Position numbers and translations under genes: made by a program. The notes below the pieces were generated by a model that worked only from the letters and a program-made list of their open reading frames with translations, was not told where the DNA came from and ran no database searches. This document shows positions 46,261 through 53,688 of a DNA stretch of 64,000 nt, in pieces. Source of the DNA: Lachnospiraceae bacterium (GTDB lineage Bacteria; Bacillota; Clostridia; Lachnospirales; Lachnospiraceae); assembly GCA_910575775.1 (NCBI GenBank), contig CAJTEY010000016.1, positions 1-64,000 on the forward strand, written 5' to 3'. Position 1 is the stretch's first letter. The number at the start of each line of letters is the position of its first letter.

Positions 46261-46289
46261 TTGCCACTGGCAGGATTTGGTGTTATAAT
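46261..46289 (+). promoter_or_regulatory. Internal promoter before rpmJ
   Basis: TTGCCA (46261-46266), 17 bp, TATAAT (46284-46289), 34 bp before rpmJ. It would allow the alpha-operon part (rpmJ to rplQ) to be transcribed separately from the 13-kb upstream block. Confidence 0.75.
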
Positions 46290-46322
46290 GTAAAACGGTC
46301 TTTTTTGAAAGGAGGGTTTGAG

Positions 46323-46436
46323 ATGAAGGTTAGATCATCAGTAAAACCGATTTGCGAAAAGTGCAAGATCATCAAGAGAAAAGGAAAGATCAGAGTTATT
46401 TGTGAAAATCCGAAACATAAGCAGGTACAGGGTTAA
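46323..46436 (+). CDS. rpmJ: 50S ribosomal protein L36
   Basis: 37 residues, [19 protein letters not shown], with the zinc ligands C-x2-C ... C ... H ([14 protein letters not shown]). ATG 46323 follows AAAGGAGGG. A 157-bp spacer follows with a CGCGTGC/GCACGCG hairpin at 46537-46555. Confidence 0.98.
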   Translation: MKVRSSVKPICEKCKIIKRKGKIRVICENPKHKQVQG

Positions 46437-46593
46437 TAGATAGAGAGCCCACTTTTTGATACCAACTTATATGTTTGGAAAGATCGGATATCTGATCCGG
46501 TTGGGCAAAGCATTTTGCCTCAATCAATTAGTGTCACGCGTGCAGGATGCACGCGAAGCGCATGAAAATGCAAAGGAAATGGAGGAAATGTAA

Positions 46594-46962
46594 ATGGCTC
46601 GTATTGCAGGTGTTGACTTACCGAGAGAGAAGCGTGTGGAGATCGGCTTGACCTATATTTATGGGATAGGAAGAGCAAGCTCCAACAAGATTCTGGAGGC
46701 GGCAAACGTAAATCCTGATACCCGTGTCAGAGAATTGACCGATGATGAGGTGAAGAGACTGGCAGAGGTAATCGAAAAGGATTATATGGTGGAAGGTGAC
46801 CTGAGAAGAGAGATTGCTCTCAATATCAAGAGACTTCAGGAGATCGGCTGCTATAGAGGAATCCGTCACAGGAAAGGTCTTCCGGTTCGTGGTCAGAAGA
46901 CAAAGACCAATGCAAGGACAAGAAAAGGTCCTAAGAGAACTGTTGCAAACAAGAAGAAGTAA
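46594..46962 (+). CDS. rpsM: 30S ribosomal protein S13
   Basis: 122 residues: [20 protein letters not shown] and the basic tail [19 protein letters not shown]. It bridges the subunits and touches the P-site tRNA. Start behind GGAGGA. Confidence 0.98.
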   Translation: MARIAGVDLPREKRVEIGLTYIYGIGRASSNKILEAANVNPDTRVRELTDDEVKRLAEVIEKDYMVEGDLRREIALNIKRLQEIGCYRGIRHRKGLPVRGQKTKTNARTRKGPKRTVANKKK

Positions 46963-47016
46963 GATCAGAATTAGAGAAAACATAGGTAAATAGTTGAGAA
47001 AGTAGGTTAGTTTATT

Positions 47017-47412
47017 ATGGCAAAGAAAGTTACCAAAAAAGTGACAAAAAAGCGTGTCAAGAAAAACGTTGAACATGGACAGGCACATATTCAGTCTTCC
47101 TTTAACAATACCATCGTTACACTGACAGACAACGAAGGTAATGCGTTAAGCTGGGCTAGTGCCGGCGGTCTTGGTTTTAGAGGTTCAAGGAAATCTACTC
47201 CCTATGCGGCTCAGATGGCTGCAGAGACAGCGACAAAGGCTGCTCTCATCCACGGTCTGAAGACTGTGGACGTTATGGTTAAGGGTCCCGGTTCGGGCCG
47301 TGAGGCTGCGATCCGCGCGCTGCAGGCATGCGGTCTGGAAGTGACCAGCATCCGCGACGTGACGCCCGTGCCTCACAATGGATGCCGTCCGCCGAAGAGA
47401 CGTCGCGTATAA
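47017..47412 (+). CDS. rpsK: 30S ribosomal protein S11
   Basis: 131 residues with a lysine-rich N-terminus ([15 protein letters not shown]) and the diagnostic [16 protein letters not shown] and [12 protein letters not shown]. It forms the platform near the E site. Hairpin element E follows the stop. Confidence 0.98.
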   Translation: MAKKVTKKVTKKRVKKNVEHGQAHIQSSFNNTIVTLTDNEGNALSWASAGGLGFRGSRKSTPYAAQMAAETATKAALIHGLKTVDVMVKGPGSGREAAIRALQACGLEVTSIRDVTPVPHNGCRPPKRRRV

Positions 47413-47414
47413 CA

Positions 47415-47496
47415 AATCGAAAAGAAATTCTAAGGCATCAGAAGACGCCGCCAAGAATTTCTATGTTTCGATTGGGAGAACCGCAGGCGGTTCTCC
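47415..47496 (+). repeat. Intercistronic hairpin element, copy E (rpsK-rpsD)
   Basis: Outer stem AATCGAAA (47415-47422)/TTTCGATT (47466-47473), inner AGAAATTCT opposite AGAATTTCT, apex GGCATC/GACGCC. The second hairpin is perfect: GGAGAACCG (47475-47483)/CGGTTCTCC (47488-47496). Confidence 0.85.
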
Positions 47497-47578
47497 GTGT
47501 AAAGTGTGATAACCGTTTGGAAGAAGGTGCCGCTTAAGAAAGTGGTATTGTAAACAAAAACAGAAAGGAGCCAGAATC

Positions 47579-48172
47579 ATGGCAGTAAACAGAGTCCCGG
47601 TATTAAAAAGATGCAGATCCCTTGATCTTGACCCTACTTTTTTAGGGTATGACAAGAAATCCAACAGAACATCCGCAAGAGCGGGTAAGAAGATCAGCGA
47701 GTATGGTCTGCAGTTGAGAGAGAAACAGAAGGCTAAGTTCATCTATGGTGTGCTGGAGAAGCCTTTTAGAAATTATTATGAGAAAGCCGACAGAATGAAA
47801 GGCCAGACAGGTGAAAACCTGATGGTTATGCTGGAGAGCAGACTGGACAGCGTTGTGTTCAGAATGGGATTTGCGAGAACGAGAAGAGAAGCGAGACAGG
47901 TTGTAGGCCACAAGCATTTCCTCGTGAACGGAAAGCCTGTACAGATTCCCTCCTACCTGCTTAAGGCGGGCGATGTAGTCGAGGTAAGAGAGAAAGCAAA
48001 ATCCCTGCAGAGATACAAGGATATTCTTGAGGTGACCGGAGGCAGACTTGTTCCCGAATGGCTTGAGGTGGATCAGGAGGCAATGAAGGCAACCGTGAAA
48101 TACCTTCCAACCAGAGAGATGATTGACGTTCCGGTAAATGAGATGCTTATCGTCGAGTTATATTCTAAGTAA
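47579..48172 (+). CDS. rpsD: 30S ribosomal protein S4
   Basis: 197 residues, with an S4 RNA-binding domain at ~90-150 ([19 protein letters not shown]). The N-terminal zinc-type cysteines are absent (C- form; [14 protein letters not shown]). A primary 16S binder and, in B. subtilis and E. coli, an autogenous repressor. AAAGGAG before ATG 47579. Confidence 0.98.
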   Translation: MAVNRVPVLKRCRSLDLDPTFLGYDKKSNRTSARAGKKISEYGLQLREKQKAKFIYGVLEKPFRNYYEKADRMKGQTGENLMVMLESRLDSVVFRMGFARTRREARQVVGHKHFLVNGKPVQIPSYLLKAGDVVEVREKAKSLQRYKDILEVTGGRLVPEWLEVDQEAMKATVKYLPTREMIDVPVNEMLIVELYSK

Positions 48173-48200
48173 AATGTGTTCTCAAAAGGAGGGTGCTTGA

Positions 48201-49160
48201 GTGTTTGAATTTGAGAGACCGAATATAGAAGTAGTAGAGATCTCCGAAGATAAGAAATACGGCAGATTCGTAGTGGAACCTTTAGAGAGAGGTTACGGTA
48301 TTACCCTCGGCAATTCACTTAGAAGGATTATGCTGTCTTCCTTGCCCGGTGTGGCAGTAAGTCAGGTTAAGATTGAGGGCGTCCTCCATGAGTTCAGTTC
48401 AATTCCTGGTGTGAAGGAGGACGTGACGGAGATCATCATGAACGTTAAGAGCCTTGCTATCAGAAGCAACAGCGATGCGAACGAGGTGAAAACCGCTTAC
48501 ATCGAATATGAGGGCGAGGGTGTTGTGCGCGCTTCTGATATTCAGGTAGATCAGGATATCGAGATTTTAAATCCCGATCTGGTGATTGCTACCCTGAGTG
48601 GTAAGGATACAAAGCTTTACATGGAGCTGACCATCACAAGAGGCCGGGGCTATGTTGGAGCGGATAAGAACAAGACGGAGGATCTGCCGATTGGTGTGAT
48701 CGCTATTGATTCGATCTACACGCCTGTGGAAAGAGTCAATGTTACTGTTGAGAATACCCGTGTGGGCCAGATCACGGACTACGATAAGCTGACGCTGGAT
48801 GTATTCACAAACGGTACGCTTGTGCCCGACGAGGCTGTCAGTCTGGCAGCAAAGGTGCTCAGCGAGCATCTGAGCCTTTTCATTGATCTGTCTGAGAACG
48901 CTAAGACCGCAGAGGTCATGGTGGAGAAGGAAGATGACGAGAAGGAGAAAGTGCTTGAGATGAGTATTGATGAACTGGAGCTTTCGGTGCGCTCATACAA
49001 CTGTCTGAAGCGGGCAGGCATCAATACAGTGGAAGAACTGACAAACAAGACTTCTGAAGATATGATGAAGGTCAGAAATCTGGGCCGGAAATCTCTGGAA
49101 GAAGTACTTGCGAAATTAAAAGAATTAGGATTACAGCTGAATCCCAGTGATGAAGCGTAA
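48201..49160 (+). CDS. rpoA: RNA polymerase alpha subunit
   Basis: 319 residues with a GTG start at 48201 behind AAAGGAGGG. N-terminal assembly domain ([17 protein letters not shown]), linker at ~230-245, and C-terminal domain with helix-hairpin-helix ([32 protein letters not shown]) that contacts UP elements and activators. Confidence 0.98.
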   Translation: MFEFERPNIEVVEISEDKKYGRFVVEPLERGYGITLGNSLRRIMLSSLPGVAVSQVKIEGVLHEFSSIPGVKEDVTEIIMNVKSLAIRSNSDANEVKTAYIEYEGEGVVRASDIQVDQDIEILNPDLVIATLSGKDTKLYMELTITRGRGYVGADKNKTEDLPIGVIAIDSIYTPVERVNVTVENTRVGQITDYDKLTLDVFTNGTLVPDEAVSLAAKVLSEHLSLFIDLSENAKTAEVMVEKEDDEKEKVLEMSIDELELSVRSYNCLKRAGINTVEELTNKTSEDMMKVRNLGRKSLEEVLAKLKELGLQLNPSDEA

Positions 49161-49201
49161 TTTAGAGGTAAGCCCGAAGAGCACTCGGAAAGGAGCCAAT
49201 C

Positions 49202-49807
49202 ATGGCAAAATACAGGAAACTCGGCAGAACATCTGACCAGAGAAAAGCGTTACTCAGAAACCAGGTTACCGCTCTTTTATATAACGGAAAGATCGTGACC
49301 ACTGAGGCGAGAGCAAAGGAAGTGCGTAAGATTGTCGAGCCGCTGATCACGCTTGCGGTTAAGGAAAAGGACAACTTCGAGACCGTTAAAGTGACTGCAA
49401 AGGTGGCGCGTAAGGATAAGGATGGCAAGAGAGTGAAGCAGATCGTGGATAAGAACACGAAGGCAGTGCTCTCCGAGACACACCGCGATAAGGATGGCAA
49501 GATCCTCAAAATCGAGAACGGCATGACCGTTACGGTGTATGATGAGGTGGAGAAGGAAATCAAGAAAGATCTGCCTTCCAGACTTCATGCGAGAAGACAG
49601 ATGATGAGGGTGCTTTATCCTGTCAAAGAAGTGCCTAACACACCTGCAGGCCGTAAGAAGAACACGAAAGAGATCAATCTTTCAGATAAGCTCTTTGACG
49701 AGTATGGCCCTAAGTATGCGAACCGCAAGGGCGGCTATACCAGAATCATCAAGATCGGTCCCCGTAAGGGTGATGCAGCGATGGAAGTAGTTCTGGAGCT
49801 TGTTTAA
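49202..49807 (+). CDS. rplQ: 50S ribosomal protein L17, with internal extension
   Basis: 201 residues, far longer than the ~120 common in bacilli. The core opening (MAKYRKLGRTSDQRKALLR) and ending (GGYTRIIKIGPRKGDAA) are standard. The added residues are central, ~75-150 (KRVKQIVDKNTKAVLSETH ... VYDEVEKEIKKDLPSRLHA). Long L17 variants occur in related Clostridia. Last gene of the alpha operon; a terminator follows. Confidence 0.96.
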   Translation: MAKYRKLGRTSDQRKALLRNQVTALLYNGKIVTTEARAKEVRKIVEPLITLAVKEKDNFETVKVTAKVARKDKDGKRVKQIVDKNTKAVLSETHRDKDGKILKIENGMTVTVYDEVEKEIKKDLPSRLHARRQMMRVLYPVKEVPNTPAGRKKNTKEINLSDKLFDEYGPKYANRKGGYTRIIKIGPRKGDAAMEVVLELV

Positions 49808-49826
49808 TTTAAGACAAAACAGGAAA

Positions 49827-49856
49827 GGTCGGGTGAATAAAAACCCGGCCTTTTTT
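49827..49856 (+). terminator. Terminator of the ribosomal operon
   Basis: Stem GGTCGGGT (49827-49834) with ACCCGGCC (49843-49850) and six T. The strong stem also faces the leftward promoter-like motif at 50026-50051. Confidence 0.92.
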
Positions 49857-49977
49857 ATTGTAGAAAATTCTGACAGCATATTTTAATGCGATTGAAAATC
49901 CTTGGACTATGAAATAATAATAGGGAATGTGTCAGTTCGAATGAGCGGCATGTTCCCTGTCTGGCACACAAAAAAAG

Positions 49978-50006
49978 ATACAACATTTTGTAATAAAATG
50001 TTGCAT
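49978..50006. repeat. Left inverted repeat (recombinase core-like) of the integrase segment
   Basis: A 29-bp site whose reverse complement matches 50703-50731 at 26 of 29 positions. It is itself palindromic: CAACATTTT (49981-49989), GTAAT, AAAATGTTG (49995-50003). Two inverted ~12-bp arms around a 5-bp centre is the architecture of a tyrosine-recombinase core site. Confidence 0.85.
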
Positions 50007-50025
50007 CCTTCTCTGTTCAAAATAT

Positions 50026-50051
50026 ATATCGGAAAACAATCAGAATACTTA
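50026..50051 (-). promoter_or_regulatory. Sigma-D-like promoter inside the invertible segment
   Basis: On the minus strand, TAAG (50051-50048), 14 bp, then TCCGATAT (50033-50026), seven of eight bases of the flagellar -10 GCCGATAT. As assembled it points left, out of the segment toward the rplQ terminator. After inversion it would point right, across the right repeat and into csrA-flagellin. Confidence 0.5.
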
Positions 50052-50068
50052 ACCCCCTTTTTGAAAAA

Positions 50069-50647
50069 TTATAAATTTATTTGTAGATAGACCTGATCCC
50101 GTTCGTCCTGACCGATACCAAGGTAGCGCTTTGTGATCTGGTAGGAAGAGTGATTGTACAAATCCATCAACATGGCCGGAGGCGTCCCCTGTTTCCAGGC
50201 GTAGTAGCCGAAGGTTTTTCGTAAGGAATGACAGCCGACATGCTCGGAGAGGCCGCAGTTTTCCGCCGCTCTTTTGACAATGCGGTAAGCCTGGGAGCGG
50301 GAAAGAGGGCAGGATTTGTCGCGGGTGCTAGGAAACAGAAAATCCTGCGGAGCGGTTCCGGGACAGTAGCTTCTATAGGTGTCCAGCGTCTGACGCAGAA
50401 CTGTGTTAATGGGAACCGTTCGGTTTTTCCCGGTTTTTTGCTCGGCGATACAGATATGCTTTCGCAGAACGCCATCCGCATGACATACATCCTGCCATTG
50501 CAATTTTAGCAAATCGCCGACGCGGAACGCTGTGTTCAGTCCCGTGACAATCAGAGAGTAATTGCGTGGATTTGGATTCGCATCCTTATAGTAATCCCGG
50601 AAAGAATGCAGAGCCTCTTTGTCTTTGATCGGATATGTCTCACTCAT
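50069..50647 (-). CDS. Small tyrosine recombinase/integrase
   Basis: 192 residues, essentially only the catalytic domain. ArgI is in LNTAFRVGDLLKLQW, the Lys beta-hairpin in AEQKTGKNRTVPI, H-x-x-R in CHSLRKTFGYYAW, the second His position in LYNHSSYQITKRYLGI (NHSS), and the nucleophile Tyr in KRYLGI. The N-terminal SAM-like DNA-binding domain is missing. It starts at 50647 behind AAAGGAGGAAATTTT. It is enclosed by inverted repeats at 49978-50006 and 50703-50731, which suggests it inverts its own segment. A -35/-10-like pair for it overlaps the right repeat. It could alternatively act as a domesticated regulator. Confidence 0.92.
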   Translation of the reverse strand: MSETYPIKDKEALHSFRDYYKDANPNPRNYSLIVTGLNTAFRVGDLLKLQWQDVCHADGVLRKHICIAEQKTGKNRTVPINTVLRQTLDTYRSYCPGTAPQDFLFPSTRDKSCPLSRSQAYRIVKRAAENCGLSEHVGCHSLRKTFGYYAWKQGTPPAMLMDLYNHSSYQITKRYLGIGQDERDQVYLQINL

Positions 50648-50702
50648 AAAATTTCCTCCTTTTGCTTGATCTTGAATGTTTCGTTTCGCAACGTGTCCCT
50701 AC

Positions 50703-50731
50703 ATGCAACATTCTATTACAAAAAGTTGCAT
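50703..50731. repeat. Right inverted repeat (recombinase core-like) of the integrase segment
   Basis: Partner of 49978-50006 in inverted orientation: arms ATGCAACATTCT and AAAAAGTTGCAT around ATTAC. It lies 52 bp before the csrA start codon, so inversion would change the DNA directly upstream of csrA. Confidence 0.85.
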
Positions 50732-50783
50732 TGGAAAATGCAAGGCGGCATCCTCGAAAGAGGAGGAGGCAGGGAGGTCTGAA

Positions 50784-51056
50784 ATGCTTAGAATGACGGT
50801 AAACACAGAGGAGTACATCCAGATCGGCGACGATATCCGAATTGTTTTTCTGGGAGGAAGCAGAAATCATACACGGGTGATGCTGGATGTGCCGAAGGAG
50901 ATCAACGTGGTGAGAAGCCGCGCGCTGGAAAATCATGCGAAAACAGCGGAGGACAGGGAAAGGATTTCTCACTATTACGCCGTGCCGGAGCTGGAGGAAA
51001 AGTACCGCAGAAAAAAGGTCGTCATGAACGACGGGGCAAAAGCTTCTTCAAGGTAA
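50784..51056 (+). CDS. csrA: CsrA-family carbon storage regulator
   Basis: 90 residues. The first ~50 match CsrA (MLRMTVNTEEYIQIGDDIRI, VMLDVPKEINVVR), and a ~35-residue charged tail follows (KTAEDRERISHYYAVPELEEK). CsrA is a dimeric RNA-binding protein that blocks translation at GGA motifs. In B. subtilis it represses flagellin (hag) and is antagonised by FliW, which is not encoded in this window. The ATG at 50784 follows AGGGAGGTCTGAA. Flagellin is the next gene, with a good CsrA-type hairpin in its leader. Confidence 0.9.
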   Translation: MLRMTVNTEEYIQIGDDIRIVFLGGSRNHTRVMLDVPKEINVVRSRALENHAKTAEDRERISHYYAVPELEEKYRRKKVVMNDGAKASSR

Positions 51057-51178
51057 ACGGTAATAACCCGGGGCTATCCTAGGGGCTTCGGGATTATTCA
51101 ATAACCGGGGTTAATCTCGAAGAGATTTACCTCATGAGAGCTGCTTTGCAGTCTCGGAAACTGTCAACAAGCAAACGG

Positions 51179-51215
51179 CGGTAAAAGGATTTACCGTCGG
51201 CAACCACAAGGAGGT
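51179..51215 (+). promoter_or_regulatory. CsrA-binding hairpin and ribosome site in the flagellin leader
   Basis: CGGTAAA (51179-51185), loop AGGA, TTTACCG (51190-51196): a 7-bp stem presenting GGA in the loop, the classic high-affinity CsrA site. A second GGA lies in the Shine-Dalgarno AAGGAGG (51209-51215). The pair matches the two-site layout of the B. subtilis hag leader. No clear sigma-D promoter was found in 51057-51178. Confidence 0.7.
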
Positions 51216-51222
51216 AAGTTTT

Positions 51223-52356
51223 ATGATCGTTAAACACAATATCACAGCGATGAACTCTAACAGAATGTTAGGACTGACCACTTCTTCTCAGGCTAAGTCC
51301 ACAGAGAAGCTATCTTCCGGGTACAAGATCAACCGTGCGGCAGATGATGCAGCAGGTCTCTCCATTTCCGAGAAGATGAGAAGGCAGGTTAGAGGTCTTA
51401 CACAGGCTTCCGCTAACGCACAGGATGGTATCAGCGTAGTACAGACCGCTGAGGGCGCTCTCAACGAAGTTGAGGATATGCTCCAGAGAATGAACGAGCT
51501 GGCAGTTAAGGGTGAGAACGGAACCCTGACCACTTCCGACCGTGCTTCCATCCAGGCTGAGATCGGCCAGTTGATGAGCGAGGTTGACCGTGTACAGAGT
51601 ACCACGACCTTCAACGAGATGAACCTGTTAGACGGTGCATTTATCAAGGGCATCCAGGTAGGAGCGGAGGCAGGCCAGCACATCGATATCTCCATTGCCA
51701 ATATGAGTATGGCAGGCCTTGCACACTATATTGGAACCGGCTGGGAAAAGGGAAGCAGTGAGAACAGCAAACTGTACGGCGCAATTACCTTTAATGCATT
51801 AGTGGAGTCGAAGAATGTAAGTTACACGGCTACCACTTACACGCTGAAATCTGCGAGCGGTTATACAGGAATTAAAGCCGATGGTACGAAGGATACCGCT
51901 ACAAATACCTTGCAGGGCAGCATCAACGATAAGGCGACTACCACTACCTATTCGACTGTAAACCCGGATACGAAAAAGTATAATTTAAAGGCTCTGACAA
52001 GAGAAATGGCGAATAAGGTGGTCAGCACCTTCCAGAACCTTGAAGGCGGTAAGGCGAAGACCGTTGCTACGACCAAGGACTTCAACTCCCTGAACGCATT
52101 CATCAAGGGCGCTCTGCAGATTGTATCTTCCCAGAGATCCGATCTCGGTGCAATCCAGAACCGTCTGGAGCACACCATCAACAACCTGAACAATATTGTG
52201 GAGAATACCCAGTCCGCAGAGGCTGCGATCCGCGATACAGATATTGCTACGGAGATGGTTCAGTACTCCAACAACAATATCTTACAACAGGCAGGTACAT
52301 CCATGCTGTCTCAGGCAAATCAGGGCAACCAGCTGGCACTGTCCTTACTCGGTTAA
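51223..52356 (+). CDS. fliC: Flagellin
   Basis: 377 residues. The conserved N-terminal D0/D1 region (MIVKHNITAMNSNRMLG; KLSSGYKINRAADDAAGL; QRMNELAVKG) and the C-terminal D1/D0 region (LEHTINNLNNIVENTQSAE; GTSMLSQANQGNQLALSLL) flank a variable, Thr/Ser/Tyr-rich centre (~165-265). It is the filament subunit, exported by the flagellar type III system. The TLR5-type motif region (QRMNELAVK) is present. Regulation probably involves CsrA at its leader and possibly the invertible segment upstream. Confidence 0.97.
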   Translation: MIVKHNITAMNSNRMLGLTTSSQAKSTEKLSSGYKINRAADDAAGLSISEKMRRQVRGLTQASANAQDGISVVQTAEGALNEVEDMLQRMNELAVKGENGTLTTSDRASIQAEIGQLMSEVDRVQSTTTFNEMNLLDGAFIKGIQVGAEAGQHIDISIANMSMAGLAHYIGTGWEKGSSENSKLYGAITFNALVESKNVSYTATTYTLKSASGYTGIKADGTKDTATNTLQGSINDKATTTTYSTVNPDTKKYNLKALTREMANKVVSTFQNLEGGKAKTVATTKDFNSLNAFIKGALQIVSSQRSDLGAIQNRLEHTINNLNNIVENTQSAEAAIRDTDIATEMVQYSNNNILQQAGTSMLSQANQGNQLALSLLG

Positions 52357-52406
52357 TATCGCATGAGGTGAGAATAGCTGGCAGATATGTAATATTGTGT
52401 GGAATC

Positions 52407-52441
52407 AGCCGCCATCCCTTATTTTTATGGGGAGGGCGGCT
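52407..52441. terminator. Hairpin between flagellin and the convergent peptidase gene
   Basis: AGCCGCC (52407-52413) with GGCGGCT (52435-52441), extended by CCC/GGG. The T-run on the plus strand is poor, but on the minus strand the hairpin does not follow a gene. Likely a weak terminator of flagellin. Confidence 0.5.
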
Positions 52442-52456
52442 GTCTCTGCAATATTT

Positions 52457-53530
52457 TTAGTTTATTACTTTCTGAAAATGCTGGTAGTCCTTAGAGGAAT
52501 TCCAATTACCGCCCCATGTGAAGCCGCGCTCGGTAAAAAGGCGGTAGCACAGATCATTCTCGTCGATCTTATAAGCGAAATTCTGACTGCGGTCGGCATA
52601 GATTTCACTGCCGGGTGGGGAGATATAGTCACTTCCGTCAGCGTTCCTGTTAAAAACCACATAGGGATTATAGTAGGGGTTGACATCGATGGCAAGTCCG
52701 TAGGCGTGTTTGGACAGACTGGTTGTGCCGTCAACGACCCTGTAGTTAAAGCAGGAAGTATTATTTTCCGCCATGGAGGCGGTATCATCTCCGCCATACT
52801 CGTCGATCAGGCGGACGCTCTCGAGCCGGTATTCATTGCGGTAAAGCTCGTAGAAAATTTCTGTCATATCTTGCGCAATGGCTTTGTTGCAGATCAGTTC
52901 GCCGGTCTGCTCTTGACCATTAAAGTCAATGTACTTAAGTCCCACATAATTTAAATCTTCATAGGGAACGGTACAGCCGCTCTCCGGGTAGGAAATGCCG
53001 GTGATTCTTTCTTTTACTGATTCAGTCAGCGGTTCATAGTAGAATCCATCCTCGTAGGTGATGCGATCCGGGCTGTGCTCCATTGTGTCAGATTCCTCCA
53101 CAGGCTGGGCGGTATCCTGGTCGTTTCCGGCGGATGTTTCGGCGGAGGTGTCCGGGATACGGCTCTTTGTGCCAGTATATGCATCAGCTTCGTTCGATGT
53201 GACAGAGCCGCCGTTTTCCGCAGCAATGGAAGAATCCGCTGCTTTGCCTGTAGATGACATAGATGTCGTTTCTGACAGGGAGGAATCGACTGTATTGGTC
53301 GGCTCTTTTTCGGGCAGTTTGTCCCCGTTATCGGACAGTTCGCCGGAAATCGGCATGTCCCCGGCATCGGTCTGTGTGCCGTAGGCCTGCCCGGGGTTCT
53401 TTTGGGCATATTCTAACAGGGTTTCATCTCCTGTCAGGTAGTGCGCAAGAAAGGCGCATATGAAAATAAAAGTCAGCAGGAACAGCATGGGTTTTGCAGC
53501 CTGCCGCAACAAGATTTTTATATCAGACAT
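52457..53530 (-). CDS. Membrane-anchored M15-type D-Ala-D-Ala carboxypeptidase
   Basis: 357 residues from ATG 53530 (AAAGGAG upstream; an ATG at 53551 is less likely). One N-terminal membrane helix (~15-35), a long low-complexity Ser/Thr/Asp/Glu linker (~45-155), and a C-terminal M15 (VanY-like) domain. The zinc site is SLSKHAYGLAIDVNPYYNP (H...D) with the distal YQHFQ near the end. It probably trims peptidoglycan cross-bridges outside the membrane. It is transcribed convergently to flagellin. Confidence 0.88.
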   Translation of the reverse strand: MSDIKILLRQAAKPMLFLLTFIFICAFLAHYLTGDETLLEYAQKNPGQAYGTQTDAGDMPISGELSDNGDKLPEKEPTNTVDSSLSETTSMSSTGKAADSSIAAENGGSVTSNEADAYTGTKSRIPDTSAETSAGNDQDTAQPVEESDTMEHSPDRITYEDGFYYEPLTESVKERITGISYPESGCTVPYEDLNYVGLKYIDFNGQEQTGELICNKAIAQDMTEIFYELYRNEYRLESVRLIDEYGGDDTASMAENNTSCFNYRVVDGTTSLSKHAYGLAIDVNPYYNPYVVFNRNADGSDYISPPGSEIYADRSQNFAYKIDENDLCYRLFTERGFTWGGNWNSSKDYQHFQKVIN

Positions 53531-53688
53531 AGGAATGACTCCTTTCCACACGAATAGTATAGCACATTTTAAGAGGGAGGGAATGCCTGTACTTGCTTTT
53601 TTCCCGGCAATCCAGTAAAATAGGCGGTGGTGAAACGCCGTATCCGGCCATCAGGAGGAACGGTTTGCAGACAGACAGAGGAAATGCG

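Noticed and set aside
49902..50090. 62-codon plus-strand frame between rplQ and the recombinase
   Set aside because: No ribosome site, it spans the left inverted repeat, and it has no protein-like features.
51054..51080. TAAA-N15-GGCTATCC as a sigma-D promoter for flagellin
   Set aside because: The -10 matches the consensus poorly (CGATA is missing), so it was not called.
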